Notes: generated by a model from the letters alone, not told the origin. A DNA stretch of 64,000 nucleotides from Neorhodopirellula pilleata (GCF_007859915.1 NZ_SJPM01000004.1:124001-188000), one strand, 5' to 3'. Positions 15,746 to 24,591 are shown, counted from the first letter of the stretch. A program made the numbers and translations.

Positions 15746-17461
15746 ATGGATCGCCGCAACACGAAGCACGCCAAACGCCTTTTGCTGGCCGCGATGGTCG
15801 CCACGACGGTGTCCGGCTGTGCGACCGGGCGAGGCTTTTCGCTGACGAAATCGACGCCGTCCGCCTCGGATGCCACGCCAGTCGCTGCTCAGCCGTTCCG
15901 CAGTTCAGCGGCAACACCTGACGTGGTGAACGATGTCGACTGGAATCATGTCAAGTCGTCGCAATCCTCGTTGGCGGTCCAGCCAGCCGGGTTCAACGAC
16001 GAAGCCTTAGCCACCTCGCCCGCTGCGTTTGCGCAGGCACCCTCCGGCAGCAGCAACGGTAGCGTCAGTGATCTGTTACAGCTGGATTCGCCGAAGGGGA
16101 GTGATGAGTTGGGAGTCGGGAGCGGCGAGAAGAAAGATGGTGATGACACCGAGACTGAAAATGACTCTGACGCAAAAGACGAAATAAACGCGTCACGAAA
16201 CTCTTCAACAGCCGCTGACAACCCCTCAATCCCAGCTCCCGACACATCAGCCGGCCAGTCCGTCGACTTCTTTGTAAGCTCAGCGCTAGCACGCCATCCG
16301 AAAATCTTAGCTGCACGCCAGCGCGTCGCCGCAGCATCCAACGTGATCCCACAAGCCAAGGCGTTGCCAGACCCAACATTTAACAACACCTTCTGGCCAC
16401 TACACGACAATGCGCTTCAAACTGCCGGTGGTCGGGTTGGCAATCAAATGTCGGTTAACCAAATGGTTCCATTCCCCGACAAACTGAAAACGAAAGCCGT
16501 CATCGCCAGCCGCGAAGTCCAGATCGCTCAAACCGAAGTCGACATGATCGAGCGGGAGATCACCGAGTCCGTTCGCTTGGCGTACTACGAAGTCTGGTTC
16601 GCTACCCGAGCGATCACGATCATCGAAGAAACCAAGGGCCTCGTCGCGGACCTAACCGACGTCGCCGAAGCCCGCTACCGCAGCGGAGGCTCGCAACAAG
16701 ACGTGCTGCGTGCGCAACTTGAAACCGATCGCCTCGACGAACAACTGATCGCACTGCGTAAACAGAAACAAGTCGCTCAAGCCGATCTCGCCACGCTACT
16801 GCAACAACCGGTGGGGCTGATTCCCGAAGCATCCAGCGAACTCGGCATTAACGACACGCCTCAGCAGATCGAATCGCTGATCGCGTTGGCCGAACAGTGC
16901 AACCCAAAACTGCGCGGTCTCGCATGGGAGATCCAACGTGACCGCGACAAAGAACGCTTGGCGTGCTTGCAGCAATACCCCGACTTCAGCGTCGGCCTCA
17001 ATTGGGGATTGATCAGCGACGGTCACGATGTGATCAGTCCCGTGGCCGACGGCAACGACAATCTCAGCATCAGCTTCGGAACGACGCTTCCGATCTGGCG
17101 AGAGAAGATTAACGCCGGAATCCGCGAAGCCGCCCATCGACGCAGCAGCACCACCCGTCGTCTTGAAGCCGAACGCGACGAGCTGTACGGAAAGATTCGC
17201 CGCCTGATCGTCCAAGCCGACGCCTTGGTCGAGCAACGCGACATCTACGAAGAACGCATCATCCCGCGCACCGAAGACACACTCAAACTGTCGATCGCCG
17301 ACTACCGAGGCAAACGCACGGACTTCTTCACGCTGATCGAAACCTACCGCGAACTGTTGATGTTCGAGACCCAACTCGCCCGCATCGACGCTACGCTAGC
17401 CGGCACGATCGCTCAATTGGATCGAACGGTCGGCTGCCCATATACGACGGAATCGCGGTAA
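15746..17461 (+). CDS. TolC/CusC-family outer membrane lipoprotein
   Basis: 571 residues. Signal peptide with lipobox VSGC (N-terminal 26 residues), then about 140 residues of low-complexity linker, then two outer-membrane-efflux halves: the first begins ALARHPKILAARQRVAAASN and includes SVRLAYYEVWFATRAI, the second holds KLRGLAWEIQRDRD and LETYRELLMFETQLA-like helices. It would be the outer channel for the CusAB pump, to which it is divergent across a 133-base region. The linker contains GGGAGT-family repeat sequence (16095-16125). GAGG lies 5 bases before the ATG. Confidence 0.88.
   Translation: MDRRNTKHAKRLLLAAMVATTVSGCATGRGFSLTKSTPSASDATPVAAQPFRSSAATPDVVNDVDWNHVKSSQSSLAVQPAGFNDEALATSPAAFAQAPSGSSNGSVSDLLQLDSPKGSDELGVGSGEKKDGDDTETENDSDAKDEINASRNSSTAADNPSIPAPDTSAGQSVDFFVSSALARHPKILAARQRVAAASNVIPQAKALPDPTFNNTFWPLHDNALQTAGGRVGNQMSVNQMVPFPDKLKTKAVIASREVQIAQTEVDMIEREITESVRLAYYEVWFATRAITIIEETKGLVADLTDVAEARYRSGGSQQDVLRAQLETDRLDEQLIALRKQKQVAQADLATLLQQPVGLIPEASSELGINDTPQQIESLIALAEQCNPKLRGLAWEIQRDRDKERLACLQQYPDFSVGLNWGLISDGHDVISPVADGNDNLSISFGTTLPIWREKINAGIREAAHRRSSTTRRLEAERDELYGKIRRLIVQADALVEQRDIYEERIIPRTEDTLKLSIADYRGKRTDFFTLIETYRELLMFETQLARIDATLAGTIAQLDRTVGCPYTTESR
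16095..16125 (+). repeat. GGGAGT-family repeat arm inside TolC-family gene
   Basis: Contains GGGGAGTGATGAGTTGGGAG then TCGGGAG, coding for GSDELGVGSGE in the linker of the TolC protein. A weaker C-rich partner (AATCCCAGCTCCCGAC, 16229-16244) lies 100 bases on, still in the linker. Confidence 0.6.
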
Positions 17462-17556
17462 TTTGCGGGCCAAAAAATATTTTTGAAATTTGCTGCGAGA
17501 ATCCTGCGAATCGAACTCTTTTAAGGTAAATCAAACCCTTTTAAGAGGAAAATCAC

Positions 17557-18948
17557 ATGAAGAATGAATTGATATGGCTGAAATTTCGAGGCGGTGATGC
17601 GGAAAGCATCAAGCAAGCAATCGAAGATCGAGGCGAGTTTACAGCGGTCGTATCTGTAGCAGATGTGGCACCACAGACGAATCAAATCTGCTTGCTATCG
17701 CTACAGGACGACGAAAGCAGACTAAGCGATGATGGCCCCGAGCTAAGCATCGACTTCGTCGGTGTATCCCAGCTGGGCAAGTGGATCGCAACGGGAAAGA
17801 AGCAATTGAAAGTCAGCGGCGTTGTGGAAACGGGTCGGACTGACGTTGAGGTTCTTCTTGAACGATTGGACGGGCGATTTCGCAACAGAGTCGACACGAA
17901 CTTCGGTGAGGCGACCCGATTGCCGGAAAAGACGTCGGCAGCCTTGCTTGGGGCACTACAGGGCGTGTCACAGAGCTTGCGGGAGGGAATGCCCGGAATT
18001 CAATCGCTGATAGCTGAACTCGCCTCCATTCGCAGCCAAGCCGAAGGCGGCATTGCCGACATCGAGCGTGACGCAGTGGTAACGTCGCTTGAGATTTTCG
18101 GCGGTTTACGTCTGCGGAAAGAGATTCTGCGTGGCACCACGCCGGCACAACAAGCGGCAACCAGCTTTCTGAACCGATTGTCACACTACAACGTCCGTGA
18201 AGATTCGCAGATCAATTTGGATGCAATGTCGTTTCCAGGTTTTAACTTCATTAAACCCTACATCACGAGTCGTGTTGATGTGTCCAACGATACCGGTGAG
18301 ACGCTCTCGATCATCAACTGCAATCGTCAACCGCTCGAACACACGCTCGGCGTGGACCTAATCTATTACAGCCACGTCCATCAGTCGTTCGTGATGGTGC
18401 AGTACAAGAGGCTCTCCGCAAAGGGAGATTCCAAACCGACTTATTATCCCAACAGCGACAAGAATTACGCAGGGGAAGTGGACCGGATGAATGCGGCAGA
18501 GGCGATGCTGCGGGAGTTAGAGGAAACGGAGCCGTCGGTCGCTAGCTACCGTTTGGGCAAAGAAACGCTGTTCCTGAAATTCTGTGAGGCGAAACAAAAG
18601 AGTTCTCTGGACAACAGCATGGCTTCCGGTTTCTACATCCCGCTTGGACTGTGGAACGCTTTTACGGCAGCCCCCGCATCGAAGGGACCAAAGGGCGGTC
18701 TGCGAATTGACTGGGAAAGCAAACCTCGATCGTTGAACAACACCGAATTTTGCAACATGGTCCGATCTGGTTGGTTTGGATCTTCATCGGCACAAACCGA
18801 CTGCCTGAAGGAGATCATTCAACAAACCATCGAAGCCGACCGAATGCTGGTCTTGGCGGAAACGTCACCAAGCCAAAATCGTCCCGATCAACTTCGTGAT
18901 CCGTTTGGCCGCTACACGGAAGAGGACGACCCGCTTGGGTGGCGATAA
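17557..18948 (+). CDS. Orphan protein, possible PD-(D/E)XK-type nuclease core
   Basis: 463 residues with a clear ribosome site (AAGAGG, 8 bases upstream). No family recognised. The first 90 residues look like a small alpha/beta domain; residues 120-210 are helical. Residues 258-285 read QPLEHTLGVDLIYYSHVH then FVMVQYKR: a Glu, then GxD followed 14 residues later by hydrophobic-QxK, the order seen in PD-(D/E)XK nucleases (Glu261, Asp267, Gln282, Lys284). The C-terminal part is Trp/Gly-rich (SGWFGSS) and ends RYTEEDDPLGWR. It does not resemble its metal-resistance neighbours and could be a defence or DNA-processing gene. Function is inference only. Two CTTTTAAG copies (17517, 17538) lie just upstream and may be regulatory. 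Confidence 0.7.
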   Translation: MKNELIWLKFRGGDAESIKQAIEDRGEFTAVVSVADVAPQTNQICLLSLQDDESRLSDDGPELSIDFVGVSQLGKWIATGKKQLKVSGVVETGRTDVEVLLERLDGRFRNRVDTNFGEATRLPEKTSAALLGALQGVSQSLREGMPGIQSLIAELASIRSQAEGGIADIERDAVVTSLEIFGGLRLRKEILRGTTPAQQAATSFLNRLSHYNVREDSQINLDAMSFPGFNFIKPYITSRVDVSNDTGETLSIINCNRQPLEHTLGVDLIYYSHVHQSFVMVQYKRLSAKGDSKPTYYPNSDKNYAGEVDRMNAAEAMLRELEETEPSVASYRLGKETLFLKFCEAKQKSSLDNSMASGFYIPLGLWNAFTAAPASKGPKGGLRIDWESKPRSLNNTEFCNMVRSGWFGSSSAQTDCLKEIIQQTIEADRMLVLAETSPSQNRPDQLRDPFGRYTEEDDPLGWR

Positions 18949-18954
18949 CGAACG

Positions 18955-19650
18955 TCAGGGTTGAAGTTCATAGGTCGGCTTCACATCAGGAGCCGACCAC
19001 GAACTATACATAGAGTATTCCGGCATAGTGAAGTCGATGGGTAGGGTCGTGATAGTTCCAAACTGAAACTGCATGGTCTTTCCATCCGTGCTGCAGGTGT
19101 ATTTCTGCTCGACACGATGCTGACGGCCACGAGAATCACGACAGCGAATAAGCGCGGTGCCCTTAGTCATCCGCTCTGGTTTTTCGCCATTATTCAAGGC
19201 ATCCGGTATGGCGAAGAAGCCAGTTTGCTGTTCAGGAAGCAGGTGCATTGGCGACGTCGGAAAGAGCTTTTTGTCATCCCCTTCGTAGCTGACTTCAACG
19301 TGCAATGCTGGACCGGCTCCGTAGTTTGTGAGAGTTGGAATGGGCGTTTGGTCAATCACGACGCCATCTTTTCGGACCAAATCAAACCGGCGTCCATTTA
19401 CCTCCGTAGCCTCAACGGGGAATACGAATGTCACACGATCAAACGCAACGAAAGGCTGCATCCGCATATCGCGCTCTGCATCAAATTGCTGTTGCTGTTG
19501 TCGCATTTGATCGACCGCCAATGCGCGTTGCTCTGTTGCGTGATTCGCTCCAAGCACCAACGCAACGACGGCAACGAGTGAGGCGACCACCGCAGCAATC
19601 GCCGAAATCGCTGACCAATTCATCTCACGGCTCTTCTTTTTGTCTGTCAT
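18955..19650 (-). CDS. Membrane-anchored protein of unknown function
   Basis: 231 residues from ATG 19650, chosen because AAGGAG lies 7 bases upstream (the frame runs on to 19716). Basic N-terminus MTDKKKSREM, one membrane helix (SAISAIAAVVASLVAVVALVLG), a short Gln-rich coiled coil, then an external beta-rich domain with FVAFDRVTFVFPVE and LPEQQTGFFAIPD. Resembles small anchored beta-sandwich proteins annotated as hypothetical. Convergent with the orphan gene at 17557 (6 bases apart) and downstream of the sigma factor, with which it may form a unit. Confidence 0.65.
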   Translation of the reverse strand: MTDKKKSREMNWSAISAIAAVVASLVAVVALVLGANHATEQRALAVDQMRQQQQQFDAERDMRMQPFVAFDRVTFVFPVEATEVNGRRFDLVRKDGVVIDQTPIPTLTNYGAGPALHVEVSYEGDDKKLFPTSPMHLLPEQQTGFFAIPDALNNGEKPERMTKGTALIRCRDSRGRQHRVEQKYTCSTDGKTMQFQFGTITTLPIDFTMPEYSMYSSWSAPDVKPTYELQP

Positions 19651-19716
19651 AGTTCTCCTTCGTGTAGTCTTACCGTAGTCTCTTGGCACGAGATCAAGTG
19701 CAACAGGGCGCGCCAC

Positions 19717-20268
19717 TCACTGAGGTGTGTCAATTGACTTCCGAAGTTCCCGCCGTGCCCGGTTCAACCTCGATCCAACAGTGCCTTCTGGAATGCTGAG
19801 TGTCGCTGCGATCTCTTGGTATGACAGACCGCTCTCTTCTTTGAGCGTGAAGATCGCCCGCAATTCCGGATCGAGTTGATCGAGGGCAGTTCGTACCATC
19901 GCAGCTCGTTCGTCTTGCTCGACGTGGTCGGTTTGCCGAACAGTCGGCTCGACCACCAGTTCTTTGGTCCGCCGATGTTTCTCGCGGCGTAGATGCTGCA
20001 GAGCTTCGTTGGTCGCAAGTCGATAAAGCCACGTCTCCAACTTCGACTCGCCACTGAATTGATCGAGCTTCGTGAACGCTCGAACAAACGTCTGCTGCGT
20101 TAAGTCGTCGGCGTCCTGTTGACCGACCATCCGCACCATTAAGCGGAAGACGCGATCCGCAGTGGCCTCGTAAATCTGGCGGAGCGCAGCGCGATCGCCG
20201 CCGGCACCGGCCCTGACCGTTGCGTCGTCGATTGGCTCTCTGTCATTACACGCACTGCGGTGCTCCAT
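19717..20268 (-). CDS. ECF-type RNA polymerase sigma factor
   Basis: 183 residues. Sigma region 2 includes DADDLTQQTFVRAF and WLYRLATNEALQHLRREK; region 4 is LSYQEIAATLSIPEGTVGSR followed by LNRARRELRK. Length and lack of regions 1 and 3 fit the ECF group. No anti-sigma gene with a zinc-binding motif is adjacent; the membrane protein at 18955 is downstream and might act as one, which is speculative. The start is 17 bases from the candidate CsoR box at 20286, so copper may control it. Confidence 0.9.
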   Translation of the reverse strand: MEHRSACNDREPIDDATVRAGAGGDRAALRQIYEATADRVFRLMVRMVGQQDADDLTQQTFVRAFTKLDQFSGESKLETWLYRLATNEALQHLRREKHRRTKELVVEPTVRQTDHVEQDERAAMVRTALDQLDPELRAIFTLKEESGLSYQEIAATLSIPEGTVGSRLNRARRELRKSIDTPQ

Positions 20269-20285
20269 TTGTCAGATTGTACCAA

Positions 20286-20300
20286 TACCCGAGGGGGGTA
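20286..20300. promoter_or_regulatory. csoR box: Candidate CsoR operator (TACCC-N5-GGGTA)
   Basis: TACCC at 20286-20290 and GGGTA at 20296-20300 with 5 bases between, within AATACCCGAGGGGGGTACT. This is the half-site and spacing of characterised CsoR operators. It lies between the sigma factor (minus) and the DUF305 gene (plus), which heads a run ending in the metal ATPase. The likely binder is encoded at 2273-2551. Confidence 0.65.
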
Positions 20301-20481
20301 CTAGCGGCCTTTGCGTTCGGCGTGCCCTGGCGATTACCGACCAATGCGGTCGCGCATCACACAGGCTATCGCGACTTCGCGTTGGAATTTGCGATTTCTC
20401 CCGGCATTCGGATACCTCGGCACCGTATTTGCAAATTTGTTTTTTGGGTACTCGAATCACAAACAGAACAAGGAAAACGAC

Positions 20482-20958
20482 ATGTCCAACTACCGACTCT
20501 TTGGAGCGATGATCGCAACTTCGACCGCCGTCATGCTGTTGTTGATGTATCTGAACACCTACGCGATCGACCACGTCTACTGGAGTGAGACTCGTTTCTA
20601 CATGGCACTCGTCATGGGAGCGACGATGGCGATGATTATGTTGTCGTTCATGCTCGGCATGTATAAGAGTACGAAGACCAACGTGGCCATTTTCGCTACC
20701 AGTGTCGCCGTTTTTGCTGGGTCGCTGTACCTCGTACGCAGCCAAGAGACCGTTGAAGATGTCTCGTGGATGAAAGCCATGATTCCACACCACTCGATCG
20801 CGATCCTTACCAGTGAACGAGCCGAGATCACCGACCCTCGAGTGCGTGAACTGGCCGACCAAATCATCGAAACGCAAAAGAAGGAAATTGCGGAGATGAA
20901 ACGACTGATTGCGGACCTGGAAAACGAAGAAACGAATGCATTGGCATTGAAACATTGA
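20482..20958 (+). CDS. DUF305-family membrane protein
   Basis: 158 residues from ATG 20482, with AAGGA 7 bases upstream. Three hydrophobic helices (about residues 6-27, 40-60, 66-84) precede a DUF305 segment: WMKAMIPHHSIAILTSERAE and IIETQKKEIAEMKRLI. The PHH motif and following helices are the hallmark of this ferritin-like four-helix family, often found with copper-resistance genes. Likely metal binding on the outer face of the membrane. A candidate CsoR box is 180 bases upstream. It is convergent with the ATPase gene, 14 bases away. Confidence 0.85.
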   Translation: MSNYRLFGAMIATSTAVMLLLMYLNTYAIDHVYWSETRFYMALVMGATMAMIMLSFMLGMYKSTKTNVAIFATSVAVFAGSLYLVRSQETVEDVSWMKAMIPHHSIAILTSERAEITDPRVRELADQIIETQKKEIAEMKRLIADLENEETNALALKH

Positions 20959-20972
20959 CTCGCGAATGACCT

Positions 20973-23447
20973 CTATTGTTTATAAGCCAATAGTCGCAAT
21001 GCGTTGAAGACGACGACGAGCGTACTGCCTTCGTGCAATGCAACTGCGGGGCCAATGTTGAGACCGAGGATCGTGGCGGGGACGAGGAACGCGACCATGC
21101 CGAGACTCATCCAGAGGTTTTGACGGATGATGCGGCGAGTGGCGCGGCTGAGTCCGATGGCGAGCGGCAAGTGGTCGAGGTTGTCGGCCATCAGTGCGAC
21201 GTCGGCGGTTTCGAGGGCGACATCGCTGCCGGCGGCTCCCATCGCGATGCCGACGGAGGCGGATGCCATGGCGGGTGCGTCGTTGACTCCGTCGCCGACC
21301 ATCGCAACGCCGCCTTCGCTTTGCAGCTTCTTAATTTCGTTGACCTTGTCGTCAGGCATCAAGTCGCCGCGGGCTTCATCGAGGCCAACTTCTTTCGCGA
21401 CCGCATCAGCGACCTTCTGATTGTCGCCGGAAATCATAATCATTCGTTCGATGCCGAGTTCGCGAAGCCGCGAAATCGTTCGTTTGGCAGCCTCACGCGG
21501 TGTGTCCATCAAACCGATGACGCCGAGGTAACGATCGCCGCGCCGGACGATCATAGTCGTGCGTCCATTCTCTTCGAGCGATTCAACAATCTTGCGAACG
21601 CTATCTGGCAGCGGTGGCCCCTCGACTTCGGCGAACAAGTCGTCTTTGCCAATATGGACGATGTCTCCTTCGACCGTTGCTTGAATGCCGCGCCCGGTGA
21701 TGCTCTGCAAATCAGTAGCATCCGGAATCGCTCGCCCACTCCCAGACTCCCCTTCTCCCAATCTTGCCTTTCCGTCACGAACGACGGCTTTGGCAAGCGG
21801 ATGTTTGCTGAGGTCTTCGACCGCGATCGCGGTTCGTAGCAGTTCAGTCTCATCGACACCGTCAGCGGTGCGAACATCGGTGACTTTTGGTTCGCCTTCG
21901 GTGAGCGTTCCCGTTTTGTCAAACGCGACCGCGTCGAGACTGCCAAGGCTTTCAAGTGGTCCGCCACCTTTGACAAGGATGCCGCCGCGTGCCGCTCGGG
22001 CGACGCCGCTGAGCACCGCACTGGGCGTTGCGATCGCGAGCGCACACGGACTGGCAGCGACAAGAACCGCCATCGCTCGGTAGAACGATTCGCTGAAGGT
22101 TTCGTCGATGACAAGCGGCGCGAACATCAACAGTACAACGCCGGCGATGACCGATGGCACGAAGTATCGCTCGAATCTCTTGGTGAATTTCTGCGTTGGC
22201 GACACTCGCGTTTCCGCTTCGCTGACCATCGTGACGACGCGAGCCAATGTGTTTTCGGATGCGAGCTTGGTGACTTGGATTTCGAGCGATCCCGATTGGT
22301 TGATCGTTCCCGCAAATGCTCGATGCTCCGGCGGAAGCGACTCGGGATCGGATGCGGCAGCGGCAACGTCATCGACGGGGCGTTTGTCGACAGGCACGCT
22401 TTCGCCTGTGATCGGTGCTTGGTTGACGCTGGACTCGCCGGCGGTCACGAAACCGTCTGACGGGACTCGCTCGTCGGGTTTGATGATGACGATGTCGCCA
22501 ACGACCAGTTCTTCGACCGAGATTTCTGATTCGTTGCCCTCGCGTCGAACTCGTGCTGTTTTCGGAGCCAAATCGGACAGTGCTTCGATGGCACGTTTGG
22601 CTCGCCCCATCGCGTAGCCTTCCAAGGCGTGGCCGATGCTGAACAGGAACAGCAGCAACGCACCTTCGGCCCACGCTCCCAGCGAAGCGGCACCGGCAGC
22701 AGCCACGATCATCAAGAAGTCGATCTCGAACTTTCCAGCTCGAATCTTTTCAATCGCTTCGGTGACGGTGTAGTAACCGCCGAACACATAGGCTGCAACG
22801 TAACAACCCAGCGGAATCCATTTATTAAAATCCGCAAACGTTTCTATCAGCCAACCGACTAACAGAAACAGGCCACAGAGAACCGCAAAGATCAATTCCG
22901 ACTTCGGTCCGAAGATGCCGCCGTGCGCGTGGTCATGACCGGCATGGTCGTGATCGTCCTCGTGACCTTCGCCGTCGTGCCGATGGCCTTCATGCTCGTC
23001 GTGTTCTTTTAGTTCAGACGATGACCAATCATCCAAAGCGCTTGCGATCGACGAAGCGTCGGTTGTTTGACGATCGAACTCGACTCGAACGGCTCCGTCC
23101 GGAGAGACGACTGATTCGATGACACCGTCGATTCGAGCCAAACGCGATTCAATCGCGGATGCTCTGCCTGCGTGCATCGGCCCAACTCGCTTATGCCAAT
23201 GCCCATACCGCTGGTCAAGCTCTGCCCCAGCGCGCCGTGCCAATTCGCGAACCTCGCCCGTCGAGACCACGCTCGGGTCGTAGTGAACACAGATTTGCCC
23301 TGGGCTTTCGTCACTCGGCTTGAGCGAGTGTGCGGCGTCGATTCCTGCTTTGCTTTGCAGCAATTCCGCCAGCCGCCTGATGCACGAATCGTCCGCATCT
23401 TTGACCGTAGGTAGAAGCAGTTTGAGTTCAATCTTTTCTTTGTTCAT
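20973..23447 (-). CDS. P1B-4-type heavy-metal P-type ATPase with His-rich N-terminal linker
   Basis: 824 residues. N-terminal ferredoxin-like domains without CxxC, then a His/Asp-rich stretch (residues 143-172, about a dozen His) before the first helix. TM metal motif is SPCALAIATP near residue 466 rather than CPC; phosphorylation site FDKTGTLTEG near 509; SKHPLAKAV; GDGVNDAPAMA; and HEGST at 805-809 in the last helix. SPC plus HEGS(T) defines the P1B-4 (CoaT/CtpD-like) group, linked to Co, Fe, Ni or Zn export rather than Cu(I). P1B-4 members usually lack N-terminal metal domains, so the His-rich linker is uncommon. A repeat arm is embedded in frame at 21733-21760. Confidence 0.9.
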   Translation of the reverse strand: MNKEKIELKLLLPTVKDADDSCIRRLAELLQSKAGIDAAHSLKPSDESPGQICVHYDPSVVSTGEVRELARRAGAELDQRYGHWHKRVGPMHAGRASAIESRLARIDGVIESVVSPDGAVRVEFDRQTTDASSIASALDDWSSSELKEHDEHEGHRHDGEGHEDDHDHAGHDHAHGGIFGPKSELIFAVLCGLFLLVGWLIETFADFNKWIPLGCYVAAYVFGGYYTVTEAIEKIRAGKFEIDFLMIVAAAGAASLGAWAEGALLLFLFSIGHALEGYAMGRAKRAIEALSDLAPKTARVRREGNESEISVEELVVGDIVIIKPDERVPSDGFVTAGESSVNQAPITGESVPVDKRPVDDVAAAASDPESLPPEHRAFAGTINQSGSLEIQVTKLASENTLARVVTMVSEAETRVSPTQKFTKRFERYFVPSVIAGVVLLMFAPLVIDETFSESFYRAMAVLVAASPCALAIATPSAVLSGVARAARGGILVKGGGPLESLGSLDAVAFDKTGTLTEGEPKVTDVRTADGVDETELLRTAIAVEDLSKHPLAKAVVRDGKARLGEGESGSGRAIPDATDLQSITGRGIQATVEGDIVHIGKDDLFAEVEGPPLPDSVRKIVESLEENGRTTMIVRRGDRYLGVIGLMDTPREAAKRTISRLRELGIERMIMISGDNQKVADAVAKEVGLDEARGDLMPDDKVNEIKKLQSEGGVAMVGDGVNDAPAMASASVGIAMGAAGSDVALETADVALMADNLDHLPLAIGLSRATRRIIRQNLWMSLGMVAFLVPATILGLNIGPAVALHEGSTLVVVFNALRLLAYKQ
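21733..21760 (-). repeat. GGGAGT-family repeat arm inside P1B-4 ATPase gene
   Basis: C-rich on the plus strand (CCCACTCCCAGACTCCCC then TTCTCCC). It codes for ARLGEGESGSGRA, an apparent insertion in the nucleotide-binding domain between AKAVVRDGK and DLQSITGRGI. Confidence 0.6.
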
Positions 23448-23477
23448 GCGTGTGTCGACCTAACTTGGTATATCCGT

Positions 23478-23759
23478 TTAGTTCGGCTTGGAAACGGTGA
23501 TTTCACTGCGGACCACGGTGACACCCGGAGTGGTCCGGGCGATCGCGACGAGCAACGCACGATCGTTGACGTCATCGACAATACCGGTAAGAGTGACGTG
23601 CCAGGACTGATCACTGGATACATGCACTCCTTCAAAGCCGAATCGCCTGATGATGCGTTCGACTCTAGCGCTGAGCGGCTCAGGATTCGCAGGAGAGTGC
23701 TTGGAGCTATGCGATCTCACTTTGCGGCCTCGTACAAAATTCGCTCGTATTTGAGCCAT
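23478..23759 (-). CDS. BON-domain protein
   Basis: 93 residues from ATG 23759; the longer frame upstream is only an alternate reading of the neighbouring gene. Residues 30-88 look like a BON domain: LSARVERIIRRFGFEGVHV, then WHVTLTGIVDDVNDRALLVA and ARTTPGVTVVRSEI. BON domains bind phospholipid or help periplasmic proteins; there is no signal peptide here. The gene overlaps the 3' end of the ICMT-like gene by 43 bases in another frame, so translation may be coupled. It precedes the ATPase gene by 30 bases. Confidence 0.65.
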   Translation of the reverse strand: MAQIRANFVRGRKVRSHSSKHSPANPEPLSARVERIIRRFGFEGVHVSSDQSWHVTLTGIVDDVNDRALLVAIARTTPGVTVVRSEITVSKPN

Positions 23760-24478
23760 CGTCGGAGTTGCCGTTTCATGACCCGAGCGATGATGTAGAG
23801 AAGAATACCGCTGCCGAGCAGGATGTACCACGATTTTTCCATGGCGACATTGCCATGCTGAGCTGCGTGCATCGCCAATTCCAGTGCCGGGAATGTCAAT
23901 GCGATGACTGCAACGGCAGCAGATTCGGCTCGAATGACTTTGGGGATGTCCAACGGGAGTTCCGCCGACTTCCATTGCCGAAGTCTTGGTACGAACGCGG
24001 GCGTGCGAGCGGACCAATCGCTGAATACCCTACCGAACTTTTCTCGCAAGAACGCCTCCTCGGTGAACATGATGCGTTCGTAATACAACGCGAATGCCAT
24101 CAGGTAGACCACGACCAACCAAGGGGCAGCGGAGTGCAACACGATGCCCAGGGCAATCAAAAAGTTGCCGAGGTACATTGGATGCCGAACGACTGAGTAG
24201 AAGCCAGAGGTGTTGAGTGTCTCGGCAACTTGCGTTTTCGTGTTGCGCCCCGATGTTCCGTCAGCGGCATGCCCAACCGCGTGACAGCGAACCGCTAGTC
24301 CGATTAGCGAGACGCCTAGACTGACGATGCTCCAGACGAAATGCAAATTGGGATGCGATTCAATCACGGGATATCGAAGCACGGCAGTCACGATCAACGG
24401 TAGGAACACAAAGGGCAGATAACTGCGCCAACGGAACAGCCACGATCCCGTGCGTTCAAATTCTTCAACGAGTGCCAT
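23717..24478 (-). CDS. Isoprenylcysteine methyltransferase-like (ICMT/PEMT) membrane protein
   Basis: 253 residues from ATG 24478. About six hydrophobic helices. The family motif for SAM-dependent membrane methyltransferases is clear: TSGFYSVVRHPMYLGNFLIA, then MFTEEAFLREKFG. Such genes are common beside metal-transport genes in bacteria, but their substrates are mostly unknown. The C-terminal 60 residues carry an extra membrane helix (WYILLGSGILLYIIARVM). Overlaps the BON-domain gene by 43 bases. No obvious ribosome site at the chosen start. Confidence 0.8.
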   Translation of the reverse strand: MALVEEFERTGSWLFRWRSYLPFVFLPLIVTAVLRYPVIESHPNLHFVWSIVSLGVSLIGLAVRCHAVGHAADGTSGRNTKTQVAETLNTSGFYSVVRHPMYLGNFLIALGIVLHSAAPWLVVVYLMAFALYYERIMFTEEAFLREKFGRVFSDWSARTPAFVPRLRQWKSAELPLDIPKVIRAESAAVAVIALTFPALELAMHAAQHGNVAMEKSWYILLGSGILLYIIARVMKRQLRRWLKYERILYEAAK

Positions 24479-24591
24479 AAAAAATTCTGTGTTCGGATTG
24501 GGAGACGAAAAACGGTTCCCGGTGCGTCGGCTGGTGAGTGACGCGGTCCGGGAACCTAGCTGACGGCTGAATGGCAACCGTCAGTTTTCAA

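Noticed and set aside
20272..20955. Minus-strand frame of 227 codons over the DUF305 gene
   Set aside because: His-rich antisense product with no family features; the plus strand encodes a clear DUF305 protein.
24560..24588. CTGACGG/CCGTCAG hairpin with TTTT as terminator
   Set aside because: The T-run is on the plus strand, where no gene precedes it; kept only as a note in the nearby repeat entry.
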